From Megaustenia siamemsis (Eukaryota; Mollusca; Gastropoda; Stylommatophora; Ariophantidae): 64,000 bases of DNA. The notes beneath the pieces were generated by a model. It saw nothing but the letters and a program-made list of their open reading frames with translations, was not told the DNA's origin and did not search any database. Positions 1 to 15,400 of the stretch are shown one piece after another. Every line of letters starts with the position of its first letter. Position 1 is the stretch's first letter. Made by a program: the position numbers and the translations under genes. The stretch lies in NCBI GenBank assembly GCA_032433765.1, contig JAVIAB010000059.1:63549729-63613728 (forward strand), in the 5' to 3' direction.

Positions 1-275
1 TATATTTGAATATATTAATTTGATTTTCGAAAGTGGATATTTACATTTGAAACAAGCACAATCTTTCTTGGAGGCATTATCACTTTAGTTATGTTTGTGT
101 ATTTGCATTGTTAACAATTATTTGGAAATACTGAATATGTTTCTGGATTATTTATGTTGATGTACATCTCAACTGATTCATGTTGCCATAAAAGTTTCAG
201 TTGAAATAGAGGCTGGTTTGTATTTGTGTAATATGGGGTTATTTAAGTTCCATTTTTATTTTTCTTTCACCTTAG

Positions 276-486
276 AACCACCTGAAATTATCCAGGGACA
301 GAAAGATTTTACAGTTCTTCAAAATAGAACAATTGTGCTGCCTTGCCAAGCCAGTGGCCGTCCTAAGCCAAAGATCCGCTGGGAGAAAGATGGGCAAGAG
401 ATAACATCAGTGGCAAACAATAGACAAAGTAGCAGAGTGCATTATATCACATTACAGACTGGAGGTCTTGCAATACCTCACACAAG
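276..486 (+). CDS. HMCN1: Hemicentin exon: Ig domain 1, N-terminal two thirds
   Basis: First exon in the window. It opens after a CTTAG acceptor in phase 1 and reads PPEIIQGQKDFTVL, then the first Ig cysteine (LPCQASG), the core tryptophan (IRWEKDG) and the F-strand approach (GGLAIPHTR). It ends with two bases of a codon at a GTTCAC donor, which is weak. An N-glycosylation sequon (QNRT) is present. Joined to 2215 it forms HTR-AEDAGTYTC, the classic I-set signature, which confirms the donor. Confidence 0.9.
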
Positions 487-3400
487 GTTCACTTGTGTTT
501 TATAGTTATTAATATCATTGTTATCATTATCATGGTTATTAATATCATTGTTATTATTATTGCCAGCTGCCTAACTAATCTGAGATTTAGACAGCTTTCT
601 GTCTGTGATGATATCTATCAGTTTTGTTGACTTTATTTTCAGTGTCACAATATCATACTGCAAATATCTTCCCTTCCAGTCAGTCTCTGTCTTCTTTTGA
701 AAAATTGGTGAGACCAATTAACTTAATTAGAAATCAGAAAGTGCCAACATATTACCCTATGTGTATTTTGTTCAAACTAAAAAGAAAGAAGGGAGGGAGG
801 GAAGGAAAGGGAAGGAAGAAAGAAAGGAAGAAAAATCTTCACAACTAAAATGAGATGTCCAAGAAGAATACTAAAATGACAATACAAAGAAAATAGCTGA
901 AGCCACACCAGCACTGGATTATATTAAGAAACAACAGTTCAGATGAATTAGATATGTTTAATAATCTTCACTAGGTGTCGTCTACTATCGAGTATTAATA
1001 CTCAGATGAATGGAAAAAGGGAGACCTAGGAGATGACTGGTTAGTGAAATATTACATTAAACATGAGAACATGAAACAAATCACTGAGAATTGACCTGAA
1101 AATATCATCTTCCCCTAACATTGAAAGTCGACAGAGGTTAATGTAAAGTAAAATCAAGTTGTTAACTTGCAGAGAATTGACCTGAACATGTCATCTTCCC
1201 CTAACATTGAAAGTCGACAGAGGTTAATGTAAAGTAAAATCAAGTTGTTAACTTGCAGAGAATTGACCTGAACATGTCATCTTCCCCTAACATTGAAAGT
1301 CGACAGAGGTTAATGTAAAGTAAAATCAAGTTGTTAACTTGCGGATATTCTTATTAATGTTTCCTTTCTTTTTTTCTCATGTTAAACAAAATTCACTCAT
1401 TTCTATGATTCTGTAGTTTACTTTCATCATAAGTCATTCATAGATGCTGCAATTTTATATGCAGTGTTGTCATTGTACAACATATTTTTTCTCTGTCGTA
1501 ACTGTGAAGCCTGTAATAATAAAATATTTTCTACTGACAGTGGTCCTTTTAATTGCATTCAAAAATGTCTGTAACTAATCTGGATGAATTGCCTCAGTCA
1601 CACAGGAGTACATGTCAGTAAAAGAGCAAATGCTCTGGCCTGAAGCACCTTAGGTGGGATTCCTGATTATCCTTTTTGCCACCATTTAGATTCCCTCTAC
1701 TGTTTGGGTTTGTTTACATTTGTCTTCTATTTTAATTGCGCTTGTCCCAGTTGAAGACCTTTCAGGGTTTTTTTTTAATCTTGTCTTATATGCTGCCGGA
1801 CCTCTAACATTGGTAAAGGGAGAAAAGAATAGAGCCACTGTCATCTGTCACATGTGTCGTAAGAGGTGACTAAGGAGATTTGAAATCATTTCCTGTGCCG
1901 TAAATAGGATGTGCACAGAATGACATTGTCAACAGAATTTACCGACATGTTTTGAGAAATGCTGTGACAAGTGGTGGAGCAGATATGGTGCTGCAATGAA
2001 ACTGGTTTCATGAATAGGATAGAGTAGTTTTCAAACCTTTTCTGAGTACTTTACTATCCATGTTCACAGTCTGCCTGTTATCGCTGTGTTCATCTCCTAT
2101 TGGTTGCACTTTCTGAGATATTCCCAGTTCTTAATTTTAGTAATAGATTAAATTGCCTTGTTTGCTTGTATAGTTGTGGGTGGTTGGAGAAAGTTATATG
2201 TTTCTGTGTAACAGGGCAGAAGATGCTGGGACATATACATGTGTAGCAGAGAACAGTGCTGGAGAGACTAGACAGAGGCTGACTCTTACAGTGCAAGGTT
2301 TGGTTTTTATCTTATTTTTGTTTTTTGCATTTTTGTTAATACAAATAAATACACTCATCTCTTAGGGACTTTCAGTCAATAAGGCGGATAGGCTGAAATA
2401 ACTGTTGAGGCACTGTCTGAAAAGTGTTCCTTGTTACAGTTTCCTCATATTCCAATCCGGCTTGCTGCTAGAGCTACTGAGTTTAGTGCTCTGTGCACAC
2501 CTTGAGCTGTGTTTTTCATCCAGATTGTGTTTTGATATTCCAATTGGTTACGATGAATGATGATATCGTATAACAAAAAAAACAGTTTGGTTGCGTTTAT
2601 TTTGGTGTTGTTACACATTATGTCTTTTGGCATGTGCTGTAGCTGCTATGATGGGGACTGCATCTGCCTTTCTTTGTTTGGATCCTTCAATGAGATGAGA
2701 TGTTAATTCTTATGATTCCACTGGCACGGGCAGTTGAGCAATTATGGATTTTAATTCAGTGATACTGGGGCCTTTGACTAGCTACATTTACACTCATCTA
2801 AATTGTGTTTTCTTGTGATAGTAGGACATTCTGTTAATTGTCTAGGCAGAGTGATGGTATCTACAACTGCACTGATATAATTGACTTGGCTGTAGTTGTT
2901 ACAGTTGTTACTTTTATGGGACCTTCCTGTGTTATATCTAAAAAATCAAACTGATTGTATAGATAGTCTATTACTTAGGAAGCAAAAGAGAATAATGAGA
3001 AACATTAATATATAATTATAATAAAAGACAATTATTTTCTTGTGGTTCTATATTTTACTTTATTAATTTAAAAGAAAAATGTTCAAAACCACTACTTTTA
3101 CAGTTGCTTGATTTTGCTGTAAGAACTTGTGAGTGTTTTATATATCTGCTGCACGGTGCAAGTGTTAACAAGTAAAGAGATAAGGAGAGTTATCTCAGAT
3201 GAAAGGAAGTGGAGATGATAATTTATGTTAATGTGTAAGGAAATAAGAAGAATTATCTTACATGAAAGCAGGGAAGATTATAGATAAAAGTAGTTTGGAG
3301 TAGACTCTCTTGAGGGAGACTAAGAAAGGTGGTGAGTTGATACTCATGTAGGTCAGGTAGAAATTGTGAATCTCAAGAGTTCACTAACTACTTACTGCGA

Positions 3401-6400
3401 TAGACTAGATTTAGTGGGCTTTCATCGACTGACCTAAAAGCAACAGGGCTGCCAAGAAAAGTTAGTGAGAGAGTACTGTTATGATGTTTTCTAACAGGCC
3501 TGAAGGGACTATCCAATGGAGCAACTCTCAGAGAAGTAGATGTGTGGTTAGATTATACTCACAACTATGTATGAGGAAGATGGAATGTCTTAGAACAAAT
3601 CCAACCATGGATGCAAGATTCAGGAGATAGTGGTGTTAAAATATTATGCACGCATAAATCATAAGACATCCGCGAGGATTATGTTATGGCTGTTAGCCAT
3701 GAGACTGTAGTTAATGAAATATTGAGTAGACTGCTATTGTAGAGATTCTTCTGATTGGATTTCAGGCATTATAGTAACTATAAGACGAGAGCTAAGAAGC
3801 TGTGATGGGGATAGCTTCTAGAAAACAGAGTTATATTTTAAGAAATTTGCCATTGTAGAGAATGCATGGACATATAATTTCTAAGTGTATTATGTGAAGT
3901 TGGTACAAGTGATTATTTTATTAAATACTTTACTAGGACCTTTTGTAATTTCAATAGATAGTTATGAGATGACAGGAGTCATATATTAAGAAAGAGGGAG
4001 AGTTAAACCAGAGTATTTGAGTTGAAATATTGTTTGCTTTATGCCCCGCGCTTGCCATTAGATCTTGAAGGCCAAGAAATGTAGTCAAGTTCAAATAAGC
4101 ATACAACACACAACGGTAGAAGTTTGGGAACCACACATGGCGTTGTCATGTGTTACCTTTGACGCATCATCACTCAGTATCATTATAAAACGAATTATTC
4201 CCTTACACAGACATACATATGGTTTGCTCTGAAATATGAGTAGGCATACAACTAAAACACTTGAACTGATGCCTTATACAATTGAATGGACCAATTTATT
4301 GAATAGTTCATTAAATTAACACACTATTAAAAGAACTAATAAAATATATGTTGAAAGACAAACATCCTGAAGATTTTGATTTTCATGTTCAACTGGAGCT
4401 CATGCAGTGCAATAATTTGTATAGGTGTGCATGGCCATGCCTGGGTTCAATTCTTGGTTAGTTTGATCATTAATGTTAAGTTTTAAAATAATAAATGTGA
4501 AAGCAACTTTTGAGACAGTGCTGATATCAAATTCAGAAGACAAAAGGAGCAAAAGAAAAGAGACTAAGTTAGGTACCGCAAATACACCTTGTTCTTTCAG
4601 TGGATGGATCTGTCTGTCCAATATTGGCAAATTCAGCCATGAGAGAAGCTGTTCAGTAAAGCAGCTCCCAGTATGAGACACTAATACTTTACCAAACTAC
4701 TGACTTATCATAATTGCTTGCTACCAACCGTCTGTCAAGATGCCAAAGGCCGTAACTAATATTAAGTAGTGCTTTAGTTTGATGAATCAATACAGCTTCA
4801 TTTTATATTTGTGCTTATCTTCAGTGTCTAAGAAGTAGCACTTTACAATCAACCAACTTGCTTAGACTAACCAACAAACCAAATTTCTTGAAACCAACTT
4901 AATGAAGAAAATGTAACTAGTACTGTAATAATAATCTTATCTATATATCGACCTTTCAAGCTGAGGCCAGCCCATAGGGCATAGACCCAGATACTCTTTT
5001 CTAAATTTTCTTTCTATCAGTCTCAATCCTTGCAAAGATCTTTTATCAAATCTCGCCATTTGTCTTTGTTCTGTGCAAGCAACTCTATCTCATTGAGGGA
5101 GCCAATTCCTGCTGCTTTTGCCTCTCTTATCAATGTTCTTCTCAGTGTCTCTTTAGGTCCAATAGATAGATAGATAGATATTTAATTATTGACAGCCAAA
5201 ATTTGAACACAACATTATAAAACTTGGCATTGAATTTTGAATAATATGGCTAAACCACCAGAATTTTATTCTTATTAATCTTTATTTCAAGTCTATAATC
5301 TTTATTTCAAGTCTATAATCTTTATTTAAAGTCTATAATCTTTATTTCAAGTCTATAATCTTTACTTTTCTTGAATATTTAACACATTTGCGACCATGTG
5401 GTTTAACATGATATGGCTATTTTTGCAATTTAACACACAGGTTGTTTGAAAAATGTGTTCAGGAAGTTGGAGAAAAGGTTAAATAAAAGAATTACAATGT
5501 TTTGATGAAAATAATTAAGGAATTGTCAATTAATTTAAGATGTGACTCCTGGGTTTTTCACGTCATAGACTGCATCTGCATTTTGCTTATGGTACAGAAT
5601 GTGTTAATTATCAGTAAAAAAAATATTTTATATACTTAACTTGACCTCCCACAGTGCCACCCATGATACAAGCTGCAGACAACCAGTTTGTAGCATCTGT
5701 AGGAGGACACATTTCCCTGCCCTGTGTGACTGCAGGCTCACCAAACCCTGAAATCTCCTGGACAAAGGACAGGCGCCACATTGACCCAAGAGACCCGAAG
5801 TACATTATAAGCTCTCATGGATCACTTACCATCCAGAATATAAATGTAAAGCATTAACTTTGATGTTATAGATAAACAAAGATTACAATTCTGAAGATTG
5901 CCATTCTAGCATAATTCTAAGCGATCCACTTTTAAGTATCTCTCTAAGCTTAGTGCTCTTCTAGCAGTTTTCTTACTCATCTCTGGTTTCAGTTTCTAAT
6001 CTGATCTGCTCTGGGAGTAGTGTTTCCCCATTTATATCTTCATTACTTACGGTCACTGCTATTTGTCTATCCTTCTACGTAATATTTTTCTCTGTTGATG
6101 TTGTGTCTGACTCCTACGCTTGTCTGGCCCATCCTAACTTAATTCTTTAAAATATTTACCTGCCTATGCATGACCTTGACATTCTTGGTCTGTCTGGAGT
6201 TATTTTTAACCATACTGGTCACTCCCAAATCAATATTTAAAAACATTCTCCCGCCCCCACACACAGACTTGACTTCGTATCGTTGCTTTACACATTTATA
6301 AAATAAGTGATATGTCTTATGGTTTTGATCTCGTCATTCAATAAGGTGCATTGTGAAGCAATATTTCATTTAATTTTGTTGTGTAATTTTATCGTATATA

Positions 6401-9400
6401 GTTTGTTCATGTGAGTGTTGAGTTATCTTCTGAATTAGTAGATTTCCTTTGACTTGTGATTAGCTTATTAATGTTGTCATTTTTGTCTGAGTTTGTTATT
6501 ATGTTGGGGGTAAAGGCACTAAGATGTATAGAAATGTGAAGCTGCTGTAAAATTGATGATAATACTTTTCTTTGTTATTTTGTCCTATGTGACTTATACT
6601 GATAACACTTTTTCCTACCATTTCAGACATTATCTTTTAACTTTATATTTATCTATCTCCATCTTCTGTGTATTTCTCTGAGCATTATACATGTATCCAA
6701 TGCCAGACCTGGACCCTAGATGCAAGAACAATAAGAAAAATAACCTCTACAGAGATTAAATGTGTTAGACGAATGACAGGAAACAACCTGAGAGATAAGA
6801 TCAGAAATGAAGAACTGAGAAAAAAGCTAGGAATAGCCCCCACCATAGAATATATAAGGAAACAACAGATAAAATGGTTTGGCCATGTGACGAGGCAGAA
6901 AAATCAAAACACAACACAACGAGCCTTCAACAAACGTTGTGAGAACACCAGACCCAAGGGTCAACCACGAAAAAGATGGATCAATAGAATATTAGAAGCA
7001 CTTGGAAACATAGCAGCAGAGGTGAAAAGAAGAGCAAAAGACCGCAAATTATATCTCCCCTTGATGCTGAAAGGCAAATGAGGAAGGAAAGAAGAAGAAT
7101 ATCTTTTAACATATTTTTTTTGTGGTTTTATTTTTAAATATATTGTACTACTTCTGTACCAGGCAGGGGATGCAGGCACATATGTGTGTACAGCAGAGAA
7201 TGTTGCTGGGACGGACTCACAAAGTCGATTTCTGAGAGTGCAAGGTGAGATAGAGACTAGATATACTTTTGGTTTATCCGTGCATTGTTATAGACTAGTA
7301 GTGGGGTGAAAAACTGGTGCCACTCTACCTTACAAAGTTTGCTGCCTTACAAAGTTTATAGAAAGAGGCAGACAAAGAGGCTTGAAAACTGGTGCCACTC
7401 TACCTTACAAAGTTTGCTGTCTTATAAAGGTTATAGAAAGAGGCAGACAAAGAGGCTTGAAAACTGGTGCCACTCTACCTTACAAAGATTGCTGTCTTAC
7501 AAAGGTTATAGAAAGAGGCAGACAAAGAGGCTTGAAAACTGGTGCCACTCTACCTTACAAAGTTGGCTGTCTTACAAAGTTTATAGAAAGAGGCAGACAA
7601 AGAGGCTTGAAAACTGGTACCACTCTACCTTACAAAGTTTGATACCTTACAAAGGTTATAGAAAGAGGCAGACAAAGAGGCTTGAAAACTGGTGCCACTC
7701 TACCTTACAAAGTTGGCTGTCTTACAAAGTTTATAGAAAGAGGCAGACAAAGAGGCTTGAAAACTGGTGCCACTCTACCTTACAAAGTTGGCTGTCTTAC
7801 AAAGTTTATAGAAAGAGACAGACAAAGAGGCTTGAAAACTGGTGCCACTCTACCTTACAAAGTTTGCTGTCTTACAAAGTTTATAGAAAGAGGCAGACAA
7901 AGAGACTTGAAAACTTGTGATACTCTACCTTACAAAGTTTGATACCTTACAAAGTTTATAGAAAGAGACAGACAAAGAGGCTTGAAAACTGGTGATACTC
8001 TACCTCACAAAGTTTGATACCTTACAAAGGTTATAGAAAGAGACAGACAAAGAGACTTGAAAACTTGTGATACTCTACCTTACAAAGTTTGATACCTTAC
8101 AAAGGTTATAGAAAGAGACAGACAAAGAGACTTGAAAACTGGTGATACTCTACCTCACAAAGTTTGATACCTTACAAAGGTTATAGAAAGAGACAGACAA
8201 AGAGACTTGAAAACTTGTGATACTCTACCTCACAAAGTTTGATACCTTACAAAGGTTATAGAAAGAGACAGACAAAGAGACTTGAAAACTTGTGATACTC
8301 TACCTCACAAAGTAAGGTACACGTGTGGAAGGGGTGGATTGCAGTGAGTTCTAAATCAGGAGACGGTTGGTTTGATTCCTAGAAGGGTAACAAAGTTGTT
8401 GCTTTTTTCTCTCAGGGGTGAAGAGGAAAAAACTCTTGACTTGTGTACACATGGTGACTGCACTCTGGCATAAACCTTTGTTCTCCAGCCACTAAATAAA
8501 CTCCCAATAAGATGCCAGAAGAAGGGACAAACTCTATTCTGATATATTTTTAAAATATTCACCTATGGTGATATCTGAAGTAATGAAGTGGAAAAATTGA
8601 TACCTTACAAAGGTTATAGAAAGAGACAGACAAAGAGACTTGAAAACTTGTGATACTCTACCTCACAAAGTAAGGTACACGTGTGGAAGGGGTGGATTGC
8701 AGTGAGTTCTAAATCAGGAGACGGTTGGTTTGATTCCTAGAAGGGTAACAAAGTTGTTGCTTTTTTCTCTCAGGGGTGAAGAGGAAAAAACTCTTGACTT
8801 GTGTACACATGGTGACTGCACTCTGGCATAAACCTTTGTTCTCCAGCCACTAAATAAACTCCCAATAAGATGCCAGAAGAAGGGACAAACTCTATTCTGA
8901 TATATTTTTAAAATATTCACCTATGGTGATATCTGAAGTAATGAAGTGGAAAAATTAATTATAGAAAACAATCCAACAATCCACAAATTAATGGACATCT
9001 TGTAAAGCAACTATTACAATCATATAAAAAATCACTTTGAAATCAAAATTGGATGAAGAGCACATCGCATAAAAAGATTATGCCAGTAACAATCTTTCCA
9101 CACATGATGAAGGGCATCACTTTACACTTGCAGCAAGCTACAACGGATTGAGTTGATGAAGATACAGCATTTAATGAATCTTCAGTCATGCAGTTTATGG
9201 AATTTAGAATTCCTTTGGTAGAAAAGAGCATGTGAGAAAATAAGTTAAAAATATGTTTAAATGTTCAGTTGTTACTTGTTAATCCATGAGAATATGCATC
9301 TATAGTCAGGAGTGTACTAAGGGGGAAAACTCATGATAGCAGCAAGGAAAGCTATACTACAAATAGAAAATATTGTTAAAAACACACTCTGGGGAGAGAT

Positions 9401-12400
9401 GTGCACCACACAGAGAATCTACTACAAATAGTATGTACTTAAGCTCTATTTTGGCCAGCCCTAAGTGCAGTAATAATCAAATTTTGTGTTCAGTAATCAT
9501 TCACAAGTAGAGGAATTCAAATACCTAGGAAGTTTAATGCCAAACGATAATTCTCAAACAGCAAAGATAGAATCAAGATGCAACAAAGCTTGTCAAATCA
9601 TTGGACAGTTATCACCACTATTGTCCAACAAGGAAATAACACTGGAGGCATTATACAATACAATCTTCATCCCAATGTTGTGCTACCAATGCCAGACCTG
9701 GACCCTAGATGCAAGAACAATAAGAAAAATAACCTCTACTGTGATGAAATGTGTTAGACGAATGACAGGAAACAGTCTGAGAGATAAGATCAGAAATGAA
9801 CTGAGAAAAAAGGTAGGAATATCCCCTGCTATAGAATATATAAGGAAACAACAGATAAAATGGTTTGGCCACATGACAAGGCAGAAAGATCAAAACACAA
9901 CACAATGAGCATTCAACAAACGTTGTGAGAACACCAGATCCAAGGGTCAACCACGAAAAAGATGGATTGATGGAATAGTAGAAGCACTAAGAAACATAAC
10001 AGCAGCAGATGCGAACAGAAGAGCAAAAGACCACAAATTATATCTCCCTTTGACGCTGAAAGGCAAATGAGGAAGACAAGAAGAAGAAGAATCATTCTTT
10101 TCTAAAATTGGCTTATTTTTTATTCTACTTTACATTTGCAATTTGTATTCAATACCACCACCTATTTTTTATTCTACTTTACATTTGCAATTTGTATTCA
10201 ATACCACCACCTATTTTTTTATTCTACTTTACATTTGCAATTTGTATTCAATACCACCACCTATTTTTTATTCTACTTTACATTTGCAATTTGTATTCAA
10301 TACCACCACCTATTTTTTATTCTACTTTACATTTGCAATTTGTATTCAATACCACCACCTATTTTTTATTCTACTTTACATTTGCAATTTGTATTCAATA
10401 CCACCACCTATTTTTTATTCTACTTTACATTTGCAATTTGTATTCAATACCACCACCTATTTTTTATTCTACTTTACATTTGCAATTTGTATTCAATACC
10501 ACCACCTATTTTTTATTCTATTTTACATTTGCAATTTGTATTCAATACCACCACCTATTTTTTATTCTACTTTACATTTGCAATTTGTATTCAATACCAC
10601 CACCTATTTTTTATTCTACTTTACATTTGCAATTTGTATTCAATACCACCACCTATTTTTTTCAACAACAAAAAAACTATTTTCTCATCTTTCTCAGTGC
10701 CACCTGAGATTATTACGCCACCCAGAGACAAGGAGCTGACCATCAACAGCAACTTCCAAATGAACTGTGCAGCTAGAGGAGTCCCTACCCCAACTATAAC
10801 TTGGACGCTAAATGGAAGACCACTTGCAAGTGAGAAAGCTTATTACTTCAGATGAAAGTATCTGATAAAAATGTATTTATATAAAATATTATATTTCAGT
10901 TATTCAGTATAAAATGGTAGTACATTTTAATCCAAAAATCCTCAATTGTATGTAAGTATGTTACTAATGTACTACAATTCCTTACATTCTCAGAGTTTAT
11001 ATATTTATCTTCATTTATTCTTTATGTTGTGCCATCTCCAGATTGAAGCTTAGCTACCCTTCTATTCTGTCTCTTGCCTTGATAATGCTCACTGTCACAG
11101 GTTCACCTATCCATTTTTTGATGGTATCAGTCTAAGTTAGTTTTGGCCTGTCTCATATCTTGTGCTTCCAGGATAACTTTTATTAGGCTATTGTGTCTCT
11201 TCACATATCCCAACAGTGTTAGTTGTCTTGTTATTTCCCTTAACTTTCCATATGGAAGCATTTATCAATGCAATGGAAGAGATTTCAGAGCCAAAATTGA
11301 ATTTGGGAAGAAATCCTCAAAACTTTGTCTAATTTTTCACTTTTATTATGCAATACAATCTCTTTATCACAGATGTCAGTAACATTTAAGAACAAACTTT
11401 TGTTACTAAATTTAAATCTTGCACAGATAGGCCATATTATGCCATATACAAACTGTATTTCTAAACTGAGTAACAGAGCAAAATGACTATAAACAATCAG
11501 TATAAAACAGCCATTGACTTTATCTGCATTTAGTAATCTCTGTTAACCCTGGATTATGATACATATCTGTGAGTTATGTTTGCATGGTACCATTGTACAA
11601 ATTACAACCACTTAATTGTTACGATTTGACTTTAATAAAATAATATTTTATTTCAACTTTTGCTACACAGCTGTGTGTTTACCCAAGCAGAGACATGGGA
11701 ATCAGATGCTGTAATCATTTCCTGGGTTACGTTAGATTTATGGCCTGAAATTTGAACTTATTCCATCATGGCTATTTGAGGTGTGATGTTGTCTATCCAC
11801 ATGGCAGCCGTCAATCTAGCCAAATGTTCGGCTTCTTCTAATCATTGTTTGATGTCTGTTCCATGTTACTGAGGTTTGTTTGATATCTCGCTGATGGCTG
11901 AGGAGATCCCCCCCTCCCCCCGTTAAAAGGAAAAAAAAAACGAATATCTTGAAAAATTTATTTTAAAAAACAGCCCCTTTTCTACTATTCTATTGTACTT
12001 TTATGATGCACTTGAAACAAAAATCCAACTTCAAAAGAAACAATTTCAACACTTAGTTTAACACTTAGTGATCACCGGAAGTAATAATTAGGTTAAAAAA
12101 AAAAAAAAGGGGGGGGGGGGGGGTGTGGCTTTGTCCACAGCAAACTGTCAAATTTCTAGAATTTGAATTTTGAGGTGGTAATTATTTTTACTACGGTATT
12201 GTAATGTAGGGTTAAAGTGATCCTCAAATATTTTGTTATTCCTCCTGGTCACAGACCAGAAATCCGTTAATGACCTTCATACCTGGCACAACAGCTGCTT
12301 CAGGATGTATTCACCAGCAAGGTTCACAGGTTGTGTGACCAAAATTCATTGTTGCAATATGAAACAGTTATATATATTTTCTTATTTGCAAGTTGAGAAT

Positions 12401-15400
12401 CCCAAGAGTGAATAATTTCAAAGCATTTTCTTTTTCATCCTTAACCCTAGAGGTCACTGGGGCACTACTGACAGACTTCATCAACCTTCATTGTATTTCT
12501 CCATTCATTCATTCTTTGGGACTCATTAAATTTAAAACCTGTCCATTCTTTGATGTTATCTTCCCATCTCTTCCTTCACCTACCTCTCCTTCTCGCTCGT
12601 TTTATAATTCCTTGCAGGATGGCATTTAACTGGCCAGATGATCCAAATACATTGCCAAACCATTTCATTTTATGCTTCTTTACAATGGTAGAGAGGTACG
12701 CGTGGCCATGCGACTAAAACCACTATTCGCTAGCTGAAAAGCTGGCATATGGTGATCAAAACCTGCAGTAGACAGAAAGGATTTTTTTTATCGGGGGTGA
12801 AATAAATCTCATGAGTCTCACACATTGTGGCGACCTCTTTGACTAAGCGACCATTATCCCTCTGGTTCTATCATGTCCATCCCAACAAACACCTGCAATG
12901 GTACTAAGTGTTGTAAAGATGGTTTCTTTTTTTTTAACAAATGTTAACAGACCACGATTTACTCAGATTGATTGTTGTATCCATCAACACTATTTAATTT
13001 GTGATACAATCTAAGCAATTGGTACCAAAAACCTTACAAGTACACTTCATCTCCATAGTTTGTATTTAGAGAGGACTAGGTCCCACCAGTATTTTGGATT
13101 TCTGCAACGACTCTACCCATTGCATATGCAATGGGTAGAGTCGTTGCAGAAATCCAAAATACGAAATGTCACCTTTGTCTATGTCCCTGGACATGCGGGA
13201 GTGCGGGGAAATGAGAGAGCGGACAGGTTGGCTAGCTGCGCTGTCGTTGAGGACGGGCAACCGATGGATCGGGCGGACATCATCAATGCACTCCGAGATG
13301 TGGGAAGAGCACGGGACTTCGACAAACACAGATCAACGTCGCTTCTTCGGATGATGGAAATGGGAGTTAAGATGGGCACAGCCAGAAATGAGAAACTTGG
13401 TGGCCGTGTAAGAAGACTTATCAACCAACATAGAACTGGAGTCGTCAGTCGCTGGACACTGAGGGAATTGCTGAGGAGGGGATCTGAGCACCTATGGACA
13501 TGTTCGGAGTGCAATGATGATGACCCGCATATAACTCAATAACTCAATAACTCAATAGGTCCCACCAGGTTATCTTAGCCCATCAAACACAAATTACAGA
13601 CTCTCCGATAATTTCAAATCTATCTATCTATCTATTGATCTTTCGAGCTGTAGCCAGCTCATAGGGCATAGACCCAGATACTCTTTCTCTTATCTAAATT
13701 TTTATTCTAGCAGTTTTTAATCCTTCTAAAGATATTTTATCAAATTTAAAATACTCACATGTTAATAAAATAATTTTTTGAAAATGTGTATAATCCATAG
13801 CTCCTCCAAGCTTGAATGGAGTTAGTACAATCACAGTGAGGAATGCCATGAAGGAGGATGCAGGAGAGTACACTTGTGTGGCAATTAACCCAGCCAATGA
13901 CCAATTTGTCACTGCTAGTGCTAAGGTCATCATTAAAGGTTTGTCCATTTTACTGTTAACTTTTCTTTTGTTTATTGTTTTCCTTTTTCAACTTTTTTCT
14001 TCAACTTTTTAATAATGCATGTACTGCATTTACTGGTGAGAGGAGCCTAATGACAGACATAGACTGATATGACTGCTGGCTGGGTAATTTTTAACTAATC
14101 ATCATCATCAAGTGCCGTCTCCGCATCGAAGGTTGGCTACCATAGAGCGCCATTAGCTCTGTCTCTTGCTTTGATGGTGTAGGTTGTCATAGACTGTCTT
14201 GTCCATCTTTTCATGTTTCTCGTCCATGTTAGTCTTGGTCTGCTTCTGCCTCTGTTACCCTGTATTTTCCATTCCAAGATTACTTTTAGTAGGCTGTTAT
14301 GTCTTTTAACATGCCCCAAAAATTTCACTTGTCTTGTTCTAATTGTGTTTAGTAGTTCTCTTTTAATTTTGAGTTGTTTTTAAAACTGTATCAGTTGTTC
14401 TCCTTTCTTTCCATCCAATTCCACCTATTCTTCTATAAATCCACATTTCACAGGCTATTATTCATTGAACTAAACACCATATAAATATAATTCAATCATT
14501 TCAGCCTAGAGATGATGCCATTGTCAAAACTGAATTGTACTTTATTTAAATGAAATAAAGCTTATCATGACTGTTCTTGTATATATGATCCACGCTGAAG
14601 ATGGATGTGTTGGGCCTTAAGGGGCATAAAACAGTTCATCAACATCCACTTAACGTCCTTTTAAGGACGGATGATGAAAATGACTGGTTGTTGGATGAAC
14701 ACGAAAGAAAAAAGGTATATATGACTATCCTTATTTTACTTAGGCAGTGCAAGTTTACAGTTTTGTTATGTTAACCCGTAATTACGATGCCTACCTGTGT
14801 GGGACTTTGTTACATTCTGTAGTACAAAATGCTACCACTTAAATGTAACAATAGGAACACTAAAAATTGCATTTTCTTTGAACTTTTGACACACAAATCT
14901 GTGTTTACCATTTACACACCAAGGGAAGAGAACAACTGGAATATATTGTAACAACTGGAAAAATTGAGGGGCGAAGAGAAAGAGGGAAACAAAGAGAAAA
15001 GATACCAGACAGCTTAAGAGAATGGCTTGGCAGAAAGTCAACAACAGAAATGATAAAGAACTGTCGAGATCAAAAGTTGTGGAGAGACATGATCACCTAC
15101 GCCAGTAGGCCCGGTACTTGATGATGATCTCACAAAATGGAAAAAATATCCTACATCAATAGAAACAAATTAAACACTCGGGGGTCACCGGAAGTAGTAA
15201 TTTGGATGGTACATGGAGAGTAGTAATGTTTAAACTCTGATAAACTATCAAATTTTGAAGATTTTGTGTTTTAATGTGGTAATTTTTACGATGGTATTGT
15301 AGTCTAGGGTTAAAATCATCATTTCTGCGCCTCAAACACATCCATAGACCATCGTGTCTTCACTCCAAAAACATCCATTGCTCCAATCTTCTCATTAAAA

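Noticed and set aside
5611..5805. Minus-strand open frames opposite hemicentin exons
   Set aside because: They are shadows of the coding strand with no domain similarity.
7306..7942. Open frames of up to 204 codons in the 75-bp array
   Set aside because: The period is divisible by 3, frames overlap in several registers, and there is no codon bias or domain.
10108..10855. Hydrophobic open frames of about 200-240 codons running into the Ig3 exon
   Set aside because: A 49-bp repeat is read in rotating frames. The real exon starts at the AG at 10697.
13060..13542. 160-codon RNase H-like protein gene
   Set aside because: It is a 5'-truncated LINE insertion with target-site duplication; the start codon lies in flanking DNA.
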